DNA from: Mesotoga sp. BH458_6_3_2_1
GTDB taxonomy: Bacteria; Thermotogota; Thermotogae; Petrotogales; Kosmotogaceae
Direction: 5' to 3'
NCBI RefSeq assembly: GCF_003664995.1
Contig: NZ_JFHL01000029.1
Location: forward strand, 62,001-126,000
Length of the DNA stretch: 64,000 bases
Shown: piece by piece, positions 41,669-50,127 of the stretch
Numbering within the stretch: the first letter of the stretch is position 1
How the letters are laid out: every line of letters begins with the position of its first letter
Program-made: the position numbers and the translations under genes
The notes under the pieces: generated by a model
Told to the model about the DNA's origin: nothing
Databases searched by the model: none
What the model saw: only the letters and a program-made list of their open reading frames with translations

Positions 41669-42937
41669 TTGGCTAACAGTTTACAGGATTTGCTCTTCTC
41701 TAGAATGGAAAAGACTTTTCCGGCGCTCAAAGTAAGGAATTTCAGATATTTCTGGGTAGGTCAACTGATATCCGTCATGGGAACATGGATGCAGACAGCC
41801 GCTCAATCATGGCTTGTCTTGACGATAACGGATTCCCCTTTTCTGTTGGGTCTTCTCGGCGTTGCGCAATTCACGCCGGTACTCATTCTATCGCTACCTG
41901 CGGGAGTCTTCGTTGATCGTTTCCCCAAGAGGAGCATCGTAATCCTGACTCAGATAGCCTCGATGATCCTGGCATTTATACTTGCGATTCTTGTCTTCAC
42001 GAATACAGTTCAATACTGGCACATCTTCCTTCTGGCATTTGGTCTCGGAATGGTCAAAACACTCGACATTCCTGCGAGACAATCTTTCATGATCGAATTG
42101 GTGGGTCGTGATGTGGTTCTTAACGCAGTTGCGCTGAACTCAACAGTCATTAATCTTGGAAGAATCGTAGGACCTGCCTTGGCCGGGGTAGTGATGGCTC
42201 TTGTCGGCGCGGGTTGGTGCTTTCTCGTAAATGGAGTGACGTTCATCGCTGTGATAGTCGGCCTGTTCAAAATTGATGTAGCGCCGGTCGTGAAGAAGAG
42301 ACCAAAGGGGACTGTGATACCTGACATCAAAGAAGGTCTTATCTATCTCTTCAAGAGTCCGATATTGACTACCACCACCTTGATTCTCGCAATCGTAAGC
42401 ACCTTTGGCATGAATTACAGTGTTTTGATCCCCGTTTTCGCAAGAAATCAACTCGGTCTCGACGCTCAGGGATATGGACTTCTGATGTCTTCTTTGGGGG
42501 TCGGGTCGTTGCTGGGAGCGCTGATTGTTGCCGGCGGGAGTTCCAGAGGGCCGAACAGAGTGAGGCTTTTTGTTGTCCCGTTCATAACTTCATCGCTTTT
42601 CATCATAATGGGGTTCAATCGTTCGTACTTGCTTTCGGCTTTGCTGATCGGGAGTATGGGGTTTGCGAACATCTTCTTCACTACCACTGCGAACAGCCTT
42701 ATGCAAATAAACTCCGACAATGAGTATAGAGGAAGAGTTATGAGCGTTTACTCTCTTGTGTTCGCCGGCTCGACGCCGCTCGGAAACATGTTTGTCGGAT
42801 CGATCGCAGACCGAGCAGGCGGAGGGAGTGCATTCTTCTGGGCCGGTGTAGTTACGGTTCTGTTGGTACTGGGAACGACGATGGCACACAAAGTCAGGAA
42901 GAGAATTTCAGCTGCGAAAAGTGATGCGTCGGCATGA
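41669..42937 (+). CDS. MFS transporter (EntS/MFS_3-like exporter)
   Basis: A 422-residue membrane protein with 12 segments; N-terminus FPALKVRNFRYFWVGQLISVMGTWMQTAAQSWLV and the loop PAGVFVDRFPKRS are typical of the EntS-like exporters (MFS_3). The second half has GLLMSSLGVGSLLGAL and EYRGRVMSVYSLVFAGSTPLGN. Substrate unknown, probably a small organic molecule exported by proton antiport. I prefer TTG 41669, nine bases after GGAG, over ATG 41660, which directly abuts that GGAG. The divergent region 41491-41668 holds AT-rich promoter-like boxes for both this gene and the baeRF gene. Confidence 0.87.
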   Translation: MANSLQDLLFSRMEKTFPALKVRNFRYFWVGQLISVMGTWMQTAAQSWLVLTITDSPFLLGLLGVAQFTPVLILSLPAGVFVDRFPKRSIVILTQIASMILAFILAILVFTNTVQYWHIFLLAFGLGMVKTLDIPARQSFMIELVGRDVVLNAVALNSTVINLGRIVGPALAGVVMALVGAGWCFLVNGVTFIAVIVGLFKIDVAPVVKKRPKGTVIPDIKEGLIYLFKSPILTTTTLILAIVSTFGMNYSVLIPVFARNQLGLDAQGYGLLMSSLGVGSLLGALIVAGGSSRGPNRVRLFVVPFITSSLFIIMGFNRSYLLSALLIGSMGFANIFFTTTANSLMQINSDNEYRGRVMSVYSLVFAGSTPLGNMFVGSIADRAGGGSAFFWAGVVTVLLVLGTTMAHKVRKRISAAKSDASA

Positions 42938-42998
42938 ATGGGTTATCGGAGCGAAATGTTGTATAATGATTTTGTTTGTATATCCGGGGTGATTATAT

Positions 42999-43946
42999 AT
43001 GCCTAGAATTCCCTTCTCCCGGATTTCCAGGTTCTGGGGGTTTAAGGAAAAGATCAGGTTTGAGAGAGCACTTAACGACAGAGCTTCGGTAGTCAGCTCT
43101 GGCAGGTTTTTGTACGTGTTGAAGAGAAGAGCCGCAGGTATTCCCGCTGAATCTTGTCTAAGTGAGCTTCTGGCTAATCTTGTCGGTATCGGAGTTCCCG
43201 TCTCGGCTCCCGTTTATGCCCGCAGCGGCAAGTCTGAAGTAAGAATCGGGAAGTATATTTACTCATTGTTTACTTACATAGAAGGAGAAAAAGCCGACTC
43301 CAACGTCTCTCATGCCACTCCAGAAATGGCGGTTGAGCTTGGCGTTTTCACCGGAAGGTTACACAAAGCTCTAAAGGAAATAGACGACGATCAGGTTGAA
43401 AGAACGAATTTGCTTAAGTCGCTGACAGCTGCTCTGCGATACTTCAGTACAGGGGAATTCGAAATGGAATTTGAAAGTGTTGAGGATTTCTTCACCGATT
43501 TCTACAAGATATATTATAGACTGCCGGTCCAGATCATTCATGGCGACTACCATCCCGGAAACATAATCATCCACGAGGGGAAGGTCTCGGGGATTGTAGA
43601 CTTTGATTGTGCGACTCGAGAAGTGAAAGTGCTAGATCTCGCCTATCTAGTTCATAGCGTCTTCGCCGAGTTTCTGAAGATGGGTTCTCCGTCGCTTTTC
43701 CTCTATTTACTTCCGTATTTGCTTGACGGATACTCCTCGCAAAACTCTCTTTCCTCGAGCGAGAGGGAGAGTTTCGTATATCTTCTTTCTGCCATCTCGA
43801 TCATCCAGATTCATTATTTTGCTGCGAAAGATTTGACTGAAGAAGCACGCTTCGCAAAGAATGTTTTCAAATGGCTTTACAAAAACAGTAATCGTATCAA
43901 GGAAAAGTCGGGCCTGATCCTGGTCGGTTCCGAAAAGGTGATCTAG
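42999..43946 (+). CDS. Aminoglycoside-phosphotransferase-fold kinase (homoserine-kinase-like)
   Basis: A 315-residue protein of the APH/ThrB-ChoK superfamily. Catalytic loop IIHGDYHPGNIIIHEG and metal motif GIVDFDCATRE are intact, and the N-lobe has RRAAGIPAESCLSELLANLVGIGVPV with Lys equivalents. Members phosphorylate hydroxyls of amino alcohols, sugars or antibiotics; related genes in Thermotogota are annotated as phosphotransferases without substrate. ATG 42999 follows GGGGTGA by six bases. The upstream spacer (42938-42998) contains TTGTATAAT, a possible -10. Confidence 0.82.
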   Translation: MPRIPFSRISRFWGFKEKIRFERALNDRASVVSSGRFLYVLKRRAAGIPAESCLSELLANLVGIGVPVSAPVYARSGKSEVRIGKYIYSLFTYIEGEKADSNVSHATPEMAVELGVFTGRLHKALKEIDDDQVERTNLLKSLTAALRYFSTGEFEMEFESVEDFFTDFYKIYYRLPVQIIHGDYHPGNIIIHEGKVSGIVDFDCATREVKVLDLAYLVHSVFAEFLKMGSPSLFLYLLPYLLDGYSSQNSLSSSERESFVYLLSAISIIQIHYFAAKDLTEEARFAKNVFKWLYKNSNRIKEKSGLILVGSEKVI

Positions 43947-44251
43947 TGTTGTTCAAGAGATAGTGAATTTCCCACCGTGCTTCCTTTTCTCCTTAGTATC
44001 GCTTCTTTTCATTTGTTCCTCCCGGATTTAATATTTCGAGTAGAATCCCTTGTCTCGACTTCTGCTAATCGATCCCTATCGCATATTCAAACTATATGTC
44101 AGCCATAATAATAATTGCATTCGGATCTGAGTAATTGGAGCGATCCACTGTTCGCTGGAGTCCTTAACTCTGTCATTCACCTGAGCCCCTTTGGAAGAGA
44201 AACAGATCGATGGGAGAAGAATGGCATGTTTTATTGACAGTATAATGGCAT
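43947..44251. other. Intergenic stretch before the MocR-type regulator
   Basis: No gene seen. AT-rich, no intrinsic terminator obvious after the phosphotransferase gene. The operator/promoter region of the regulator occupies its right end (next feature). Confidence 0.4.
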
Positions 44252-44279
44252 GGTCAATAACTTGTGTCGAAGTATAATC
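44235..44279 (+). promoter_or_regulatory. Promoter and probable autoregulatory repeats of the MocR regulator
   Basis: TGGTCA (44252-44257), 16-base spacer, TATAAT (44274-44279). An identical AGTATAAT occurs at 44240-44247 and 44272-44279, exactly 32 bases apart (about three helical turns), and TTGACA stands at 44235-44240. MocR proteins bind direct repeats near their own promoters, so these repeats are candidate operators as well as overlapping promoter boxes. Confidence 0.45.
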
Positions 44280-44298
44280 TGTTTGAGGAGGTGAATCA

Positions 44299-45798
44299 AT
44301 GCTCGGGTTGAAAATCGTCGTCGAAAAAGGCTCTGGAGTCCCTTTGTTCAAGCAGCTGATAGATCAGTTGAGAACAGCGATAATAAGGGGAGAGATTTCT
44401 GAGGGAACAAGGCTTCCTTCCGAGCGAGAGTTTTCTAAGTTGCTCAGGTTGAACAGGAGTGTTGTTGTGAAAGCCTATAATGAACTGAAGATGGATGGCC
44501 TTCTGGATTCCAGATCGGGAAGCGGTACATACGTCATTTCAGTCCGGCCGCCACATAAGGAATTCGACATGATATCGTGGGGAGAGCAGCTTAATTCATG
44601 GGCTACCGTTACGGCCGGTTCGGCGAGATGGGCCAGCGTTCTGAAGGGCCGGCCCGACGACTGCATAAGGTTCGATACCGGCATACCTCTTGTTGGAAGC
44701 GAGCAAACAAACCTCCTGAAAGGAATTCTGTCAGATCTTACCGAAGATGAGCTGAAGAGTTCGCTTGACTATCCTTCGCTTAGGGGCAACCCCGATCTCA
44801 TCAAGTATTTGTGTCTGAGACTGAACGGTTCCGGGATGCACGTAAACTCGAGTAATATCCTCATAACTATTGGTGCAGAGGAGGCAGTCTATTTACTGTT
44901 TTCTGCGCTTGCCAGGCCAGGTGAAACGATCGTTGTAGAGAATCCGACTTATATAAACATAATCAACATTTGTAGAATGTTTCAGCACCGAGTGCTTCCT
45001 ATCGACAGAAACTCTGAAGGCCTGGATTTTGCGACTCTCGAAAATGTCCTGAAAAGGAGCAGGGTGAAATTCATATATACAATGAGCTGCTCGCACAATC
45101 CAACGGGTTCAAACATGCCTGAGGGGAAAAAGGAGTCGCTGGTAAGACTCGCAGAGAAGTACTCAGTCCCGATAATTGATGACACGGTCTTCTCGGAGAT
45201 TCAGTATAGTCGCCCTGCGCCTAAAACACTTAAGTACTACGATCATCACAACTGCGTGATCGAGATAGGGGGGATATCTAAGGCCTATGCTCCAGGTCTT
45301 AGAATCGGCTGGATAGTCGCCGATGAAGCGCTGATAGAAAAGCTGATCGAACCGGTAAGAATGATCTCGCTCGGAGTTCCGAACATCAGCCAGCTGGTCG
45401 CCGCGAAGCTCCTTTCGACAGGGGAATACGACAGCTTCTTGAAAAAGTATCTTGGACTCTGTCTTGACAAGAAGGAAGCTGCGAAGAGAGCTTGTCTAAG
45501 ATATCTTCCCGCTTACGTGAAGGTCAACGAGGCTCAGGGAGGGAACTTCTTCTGGCTTGAGTTACCGGCCTCACTTGACTGCTGGAAACTGGTTGCCGAG
45601 GGTATTAGAAGCGGCGTTGCAGTATCGCCGGGAAGTCTTTTCACCTTTGACTCGAGCGGCAGGAACTTCGTGAGGCTCAATCCTCTGGGAGTCCCTCTTG
45701 AACAGATAGAAGAAGGGATAATTCGACTGTCAAAGGTAATCGAGTCGATCAAGATGAGTGACAGAAATGAAGAAAGCACTGTTTCTGTAGTCGTGTAG
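44299..45798 (+). CDS. MocR/PdxR-type GntR regulator with aminotransferase domain
   Basis: A 499-residue fusion: GntR winged helix at residues 1-75 (GVPLFKQLIDQLRTAIIRGEISEGTRLPSERE, then LNRSVVVKAYNELKMDGLLDSRSGSGTYV) and a class I aminotransferase-like domain from about 110 to 490. The PLP site is intact by eye: ITIGAEEAVYLLF, SCSHNPTGSNMP, IDDTVFSEIQY and GGISKAYAPGLRIGW with the Schiff-base Lys. Such regulators sense PLP or an amino acid and control a neighbouring or their own promoter. GAGGAGGTG precedes ATG 44299. The regulated genes are not evident; the phosphotransferase and MFS genes upstream are candidates. Confidence 0.9.
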   Translation: MLGLKIVVEKGSGVPLFKQLIDQLRTAIIRGEISEGTRLPSEREFSKLLRLNRSVVVKAYNELKMDGLLDSRSGSGTYVISVRPPHKEFDMISWGEQLNSWATVTAGSARWASVLKGRPDDCIRFDTGIPLVGSEQTNLLKGILSDLTEDELKSSLDYPSLRGNPDLIKYLCLRLNGSGMHVNSSNILITIGAEEAVYLLFSALARPGETIVVENPTYINIINICRMFQHRVLPIDRNSEGLDFATLENVLKRSRVKFIYTMSCSHNPTGSNMPEGKKESLVRLAEKYSVPIIDDTVFSEIQYSRPAPKTLKYYDHHNCVIEIGGISKAYAPGLRIGWIVADEALIEKLIEPVRMISLGVPNISQLVAAKLLSTGEYDSFLKKYLGLCLDKKEAAKRACLRYLPAYVKVNEAQGGNFFWLELPASLDCWKLVAEGIRSGVAVSPGSLFTFDSSGRNFVRLNPLGVPLEQIEEGIIRLSKVIESIKMSDRNEESTVSVVV

Positions 45799-45809
45799 CT
45801 GCCGTGAGC

Positions 45810-46904
45810 CTAACTCTCTCCAGATTTGGAAAAATACCTGTGGGCCCAGAACAGAAGAAGTGAAGAAATCTCGGTCCTAAGTCTCATAATTGAATTTTCA
45901 TAGTTGAACTCGTTGATTCTCTTGAGGAAGTTCGAGAAGCCTCTGATCTTCGAAAGTGAGTAACATCGCTCACTCACTCTAAGGCAGTTTCTGTCCAGAG
46001 TGACTTTTCCGGAGAATTTTGATTTATTGCCGGTTCCAATTTGAAGTTCCGTCATTACTCCCTCTCCGGCATCTATTTTTCCCCTCTTTGTTATGTAATC
46101 AGAGAGCAGTTCTTTTTGAACCTCGAGGATATCTGTGACAGCTCTTCCAGAAACATAACCAAAATCGTCAACTGTATATGTGAGTCCGCATTTTTCGCAT
46201 TCAGCCGAGTCTCCCTTTGCTTTGACTGTCTGGAACGAATGGCACTCTTCGCAAAACCAGATAATTTTCTCGATTCCTTCGGCCTTTCTCATGCCTTTGA
46301 AGGGAATCCTCTTTTTCTCCTGCCATCGCCAGTCGGAGGCCTCCGAGAGATAATCGAGCGCTCCCTTGCCCTCGAAACTCTGAAATTCAACCTCGATCCT
46401 TCCCCACCTGTGATGATCGGCCCATCTTGGTTTAGTCAGATAAGCGCCGCTCATTCTTGCGGCGACGACCGGTACATTAAGCCTATCCAGGAATTTCGCT
46501 GTCCCTGGCGGTACTTCGCCGAACTCCCCATCCCATGTCACAGATCCCTCCGGCATCAGACCCAGGACCCCGCCGGCATTGACTACTTCGATCATCTTCC
46601 TCATGGCTGGAAGATCGGGGACGCCCTTTCTCTTTCGAATTGCGCCTCCCGCTCTTAGTATGGGCCCCGAAAGAGGATTACTGAAGTTCCCCGAAGCGAC
46701 GGCCCAGACTATCGGATAACTCACAAGCGCTTCGATCAAAACGGCATCGATAAAGTATGCATGATTGCCGATTAGGATGAAGGGAGGCTCCGGCAGTGTC
46801 TGGAGACCTATTCCGTGGAGATTGTATCTCTTAATGAAGGGATGTCTAAAGATCGGCCGCAGGATTCGCCATAGAAGCTTGTCGCCTGGAAGTCTTTCCT
46901 TCAT
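45810..46904 (-). CDS. PlsC-like acyltransferase fused to a zinc-ribbon C-terminal domain
   Basis: A 364-residue protein. The first 200 residues form a lysophospholipid acyltransferase domain: catalytic HX4D in GNHAYFIDAV, GGAIRKRKG, and substrate motif LGLMPEGSVTWDG. It then continues with WFCEECHSFQTVKAKGDSAECEKCGLTY, a CxxC-x14-CxxC zinc ribbon (about residues 218-242), and a further 120 residues of mixed strands (GKVTLDRNCLRVSERCYSL) without known family. A PlsC fused to a zinc ribbon is unusual. No membrane segment apart from amphipathic helices is obvious. It lies five bases after the PQQ-propeller lipoprotein gene, so the two are co-transcribed. Confidence 0.82.
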   Translation of the reverse strand: MKERLPGDKLLWRILRPIFRHPFIKRYNLHGIGLQTLPEPPFILIGNHAYFIDAVLIEALVSYPIVWAVASGNFSNPLSGPILRAGGAIRKRKGVPDLPAMRKMIEVVNAGGVLGLMPEGSVTWDGEFGEVPPGTAKFLDRLNVPVVAARMSGAYLTKPRWADHHRWGRIEVEFQSFEGKGALDYLSEASDWRWQEKKRIPFKGMRKAEGIEKIIWFCEECHSFQTVKAKGDSAECEKCGLTYTVDDFGYVSGRAVTDILEVQKELLSDYITKRGKIDAGEGVMTELQIGTGNKSKFSGKVTLDRNCLRVSERCYSLSKIRGFSNFLKRINEFNYENSIMRLRTEISSLLLFWAHRYFSKSGES

Positions 46905-46909
46905 CGAAA

Positions 46910-48076
46910 TCAGAAACCTTCTTGCCTGCCCGAGCGATTATGATCGTGGCCGTACATCGGCCACGATCCGGAAGGGAAAGAGTCGGTAGATAGTGAACCT
47001 AGTCTGCTTCTGCCTCCTATGTCGTTCAAGGTGACTGCATAATACAGAGTGCCCTCTTGGCTCATAACAGGAGAGCCTAGGCTGTCGCTTCCTATGTGAT
47101 CGGATCTCTCCAGGGTTCCATCTGCGATGTCTAGCTGAAACATTCTGGCCTCTCCCCGTCCGATAACGTAGAGCACACCGTTCGAACAGGAGACGGGAGT
47201 TGAGACAATTTCACTCTGAAGATTCGTGCTCCAGATCACCTCGCCCTCATTGTCGATCGCCGAACATACACCGTCATAGGTACAGACGAAAAGCCTATCT
47301 CTCTCTCCCACAATCGGGCTTGAAGAGATCGAAGAGCCTTCCCCGTCATCCGCGAGCCGGAGTTCCCATTTCAGAGTTCCGTCCGTCGGATCCAGGGCGT
47401 AGAGAAAGCCGTCGTGACATGTGCTGTAAACTGTTTCATCGCTTCCTAAAGCCGGGCTTGAATAGAAACCTGAAGAAGTGGAGCCGGTTTCGAATATCCA
47501 CAAGAGCTCTCCGTTCTTGAGCGCATAGAAGCGATTACTTTGCTGGCCGCTCGTTACCATTGTCCCGAAAAAGATCGTTCCATCTCTTCCGACTGCGGGC
47601 TTCGACCAGATCTCTCTTCCTGTATCGAAGCTCCAGAGCTCTTGTCCGTCGGAGGAGAGACAATACAGCACCCCGTCGTAAGTTCCATAGAGCACATTTC
47701 CGCTTTGATCGAATGAAGGACTGCCCCTTATTGCAGAAGCGCCTTCGATTTCATTTCCGCCAAATGACCAGTTGAGATCACCCTCCGGAGAGATTTTCAG
47801 GAGCCTGCCCTTTGTCGTCCCGATGTAGAGATTGCCGTCACTATCGACAGAAGGAGCGCAGCTGAACGATTCACCTTCTCCCGGTTCGAACGAGAATATT
47901 GACTTACCCGAATCCGAGCCGGAAGTGAAAGAGTAGACTCTGTCAGATGTATTGACGAAGACTTCTCCGTTCTTCCCAATAACGGGACTACTGAACTGAA
48001 ATGAGCCTTCTGTTCCGGAAAAGATGCAGCCCGACAAGAAGACGGCAAGAACAATACAAATCGCAGCTATTTTCAA
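46910..48076 (-). CDS. PQQ-like beta-propeller lipoprotein (BamB-like)
   Basis: A 388-residue lipoprotein: signal AAICIVLAVFLSGC with Cys 17 as lipidation site. The mature part is made of repeated propeller blades, e.g. GNLYIGTTKGRLLKISPEGDLNW, NVLYGTYDGVLYCLSSDGQELW, RLFVCTYDGVCSAIDNEGEVIW, each ending in the W-docking motif of the quinoprotein-type repeat, about seven blades. The C-terminal GSWPMYGHDHNRSG is a standard start/end signature of this class. Probably a scaffold or ligand-binding protein of the envelope; no quinone cofactor motif. TTG 48076 follows GAGGTG by five bases. Confidence 0.85.
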   Translation of the reverse strand: MKIAAICIVLAVFLSGCIFSGTEGSFQFSSPVIGKNGEVFVNTSDRVYSFTSGSDSGKSIFSFEPGEGESFSCAPSVDSDGNLYIGTTKGRLLKISPEGDLNWSFGGNEIEGASAIRGSPSFDQSGNVLYGTYDGVLYCLSSDGQELWSFDTGREIWSKPAVGRDGTIFFGTMVTSGQQSNRFYALKNGELLWIFETGSTSSGFYSSPALGSDETVYSTCHDGFLYALDPTDGTLKWELRLADDGEGSSISSSPIVGERDRLFVCTYDGVCSAIDNEGEVIWSTNLQSEIVSTPVSCSNGVLYVIGRGEARMFQLDIADGTLERSDHIGSDSLGSPVMSQEGTLYYAVTLNDIGGRSRLGSLSTDSFPSGSWPMYGHDHNRSGRQEGF

Positions 48077-48384
48077 AACAACACCTCGTAATCTATAAAT
48101 CTGGGAAACTCCTTATAGAATCATAACCTATTACCCCCGGGGAAAAAAAGACTCAACCTGTCCGGCCGTAACAGTGGTGTTATGTCATCGGTTGCTCTTC
48201 GACGACATTATGCAAGAGTGCTTTTTGAAAGAATGGATACACATGCAAGCCGCCTGACAGTTGCCGTTTCGGCTTCTTCGACAGGGGCTCCGAGCCTCCA
48301 TTCTTATGAATCGTCCGCAAAAGCTAACGGCTTGGTCATCCAAAGGTCCAATCCCTCTTCATAAGTTAAGCATTTTGGGATACA
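48077..48384. other. Divergent intergenic region, no gene seen
   Basis: Holds the promoters of the propeller lipoprotein (minus) and the ArsB/NhaD-like transporter (plus). I find no pair of boxes good enough to name; TACAAT just before the transporter start overlaps its ATG. Short frames on the plus strand lack binding sites. Confidence 0.35.
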
Positions 48385-49674
48385 ATGAGACTTGTGGACA
48401 GAGTATTCATTGTAATCTATTTCATATTGACTTTCACTCTGATTGTCCTTTCGAAAAGGCGGAGAGTGCTGATTGCCTTTACGGCAGGTATGTTGCTTGT
48501 GGTGCTCAAAGTCTCTGAGACAATGAGAATAGAGACAATATCTGAGTTTGTTGACTTCAACGCCATATTTCTTCTCATAGGGATGATGGTGATAGTCGGT
48601 GTGCTCAAATCTACTGGATTCTTTCAATATGTGGCAGTCCGTACTCTCAGAGCGACGAAGGGAAACATCCTTCTGCTGTCGGGGCTTTTTTCGGCGCTGA
48701 TTGCTCTCTTTTCCATGGTTCTGGACAACGTCACTACAATGATAATGTTCATGCCGATAATCTTCTTCGTTGCCGATACTGCGGGATTCAACCCCTTCGG
48801 GTTCACGGCCGTGATGATTCTTGCTTCAAACATCGGCGGTTGTATGACTCTAGTAGGCGATCCCCCAAACATCATCATAGGGAATGCCTCCAAGATTCCT
48901 TTCATGACTTTCAGTGGTCTTGTGCTGGCTCCGCTCTTATTGACTTATATTACCCTGATGTTGATCTCCAGATTCAAGATTCTGAAGGGTCTCTCGTCAG
49001 TATCTGGAAAGAAGGAGGAGATTCAGGGTTTAAGGCTCGATGGAGTCATAACGAATAGAAAATTGATGTATGTCAGTCTCGGAACACTGGTGGTTGTGGT
49101 CATCGGATTCATTATGCACAGTATCGTTGACATAGAAATGTCGCTGTTCGCAGTGCTGGGAGCTTCGTTCTTGCTTCTGTACACGGGAAAGGATTTCGAA
49201 TCGGTTGCTACCGAAGTGGACTGGAACGCGATTCTCTTCTTCATTGGACTCTTTTCGCTTGCACACTCTCTTGAAAGCACCGGAATAACGGGAGAGCTTT
49301 CCACTCTGGCTTTGAATCTTTCTAGCAACCCGGCCGTTCTCTCTATGCTTATTCTCTGGTTAAGCGGAATGATAGCGATGGTTACCGGAGCCATTCCAGT
49401 CGTTACGATCTTCATCCCTATCGTGGCCCAGCTATCCGTTCACTACCCTCTTCAGTACGATCTCTGGATTGCTCTCGCTCTGGGGGCAAACCTGGGGGGA
49501 AACGGAACTGTGACCGGTCATCTTGCGAATGTGATGTGTTTTGAGATGGTAAACAAGGAGTATGGAAACAGACACAGTTTCCTCGACTTCATGAAGATCG
49601 GGTTCCCTTCGGCAATTATCTCACTCGGCATTTCCAACATATATCTTGTGGTAAGACTCGCTCTCTTCGGCTAG
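48385..49674 (+). CDS. ArsB/NhaD-superfamily transporter
   Basis: A 429-residue membrane protein with about 11-12 segments. Motifs of the ArsB/NhaD/SLC13 superfamily: DFNAIFLLIGMMVIVGVLK in the first half, VLDNVTTMIMFMP, the loop NIGGCMTLVGDPPNIIIG, and their second-half equivalents DWNAILFFIGLFSLAHSLE, GAIPVVTIFIPIV, LGANLGGNGTVTGHLANVMC. It probably moves an anion (arsenite-like or dicarboxylate) or exchanges Na+ for H+; sequence alone does not decide. There is only GGGA as binding site before ATG 48385, and GTG 48394 is an alternative start. It is convergent with pgsC (9-base gap). Confidence 0.8.
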   Translation: MRLVDRVFIVIYFILTFTLIVLSKRRRVLIAFTAGMLLVVLKVSETMRIETISEFVDFNAIFLLIGMMVIVGVLKSTGFFQYVAVRTLRATKGNILLLSGLFSALIALFSMVLDNVTTMIMFMPIIFFVADTAGFNPFGFTAVMILASNIGGCMTLVGDPPNIIIGNASKIPFMTFSGLVLAPLLLTYITLMLISRFKILKGLSSVSGKKEEIQGLRLDGVITNRKLMYVSLGTLVVVVIGFIMHSIVDIEMSLFAVLGASFLLLYTGKDFESVATEVDWNAILFFIGLFSLAHSLESTGITGELSTLALNLSSNPAVLSMLILWLSGMIAMVTGAIPVVTIFIPIVAQLSVHYPLQYDLWIALALGANLGGNGTVTGHLANVMCFEMVNKEYGNRHSFLDFMKIGFPSAIISLGISNIYLVVRLALFG

Positions 49675-49683
49675 CAGGGACTC

Positions 49684-50127
49684 TTAGATAACCATGATCG
49701 ATTTTATCAGTATGTTTGTCAACCAGACAACCATTGTGACGAAGATCAGCGAAAGAGAGGTCTTCACTATTCCTTGCCTGTAGAAGTCATTCGCGATCAG
49801 CCCGGGAACGATGGTTCCAATTACAGTTGAGAATAGTTCTACCGGGAGGTTAGGCATAAGAAAGGTGTCGAGGGAAAGCTTGACCACGACGCCGAGGAGA
49901 ATTCCTATTGCGAGTCTCTTTCTTCCGTAGAGAATCAGATACCTCTGGAGAAGGTTCAGAATCAGGAATGTGACCAGACCGACACCCCATGTATAAAGCA
50001 GTCTCAAAGGTTGCTCAATGAAAATGAACAGGTAGACCGGCGTTACAAGCCCTCCGGCCGACAACCCCGTCACCCACCAGAATATTGTACTTATGACGAT
50101 TCCAATTGAGAACAACGCAGGACTCAT
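49684..50127 (-). CDS. pgsC: Poly-gamma-glutamate biosynthesis protein PgsC
   Basis: A 147-residue membrane protein with four or five segments, the partner of PgsB. The PgsC/CapC signature is visible: FWWVTGLSAGGLVTPVYLFIF near the N-terminus, QRYLILYGRKRLAIGILLGVVVKL, and GTIVPGLIANDFYRQGIVKT in the second half. It forms the membrane-embedded part of the poly-gamma-glutamate synthase. I start at ATG 50127, which overlaps the pgsB stop by four bases and has GGAGGAGA six bases upstream. It is the last gene of the OPT-pgsW-pgsB-pgsC operon. Confidence 0.9.
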   Translation of the reverse strand: MSPALFSIGIVISTIFWWVTGLSAGGLVTPVYLFIFIEQPLRLLYTWGVGLVTFLILNLLQRYLILYGRKRLAIGILLGVVVKLSLDTFLMPNLPVELFSTVIGTIVPGLIANDFYRQGIVKTSLSLIFVTMVVWLTNILIKSIMVI

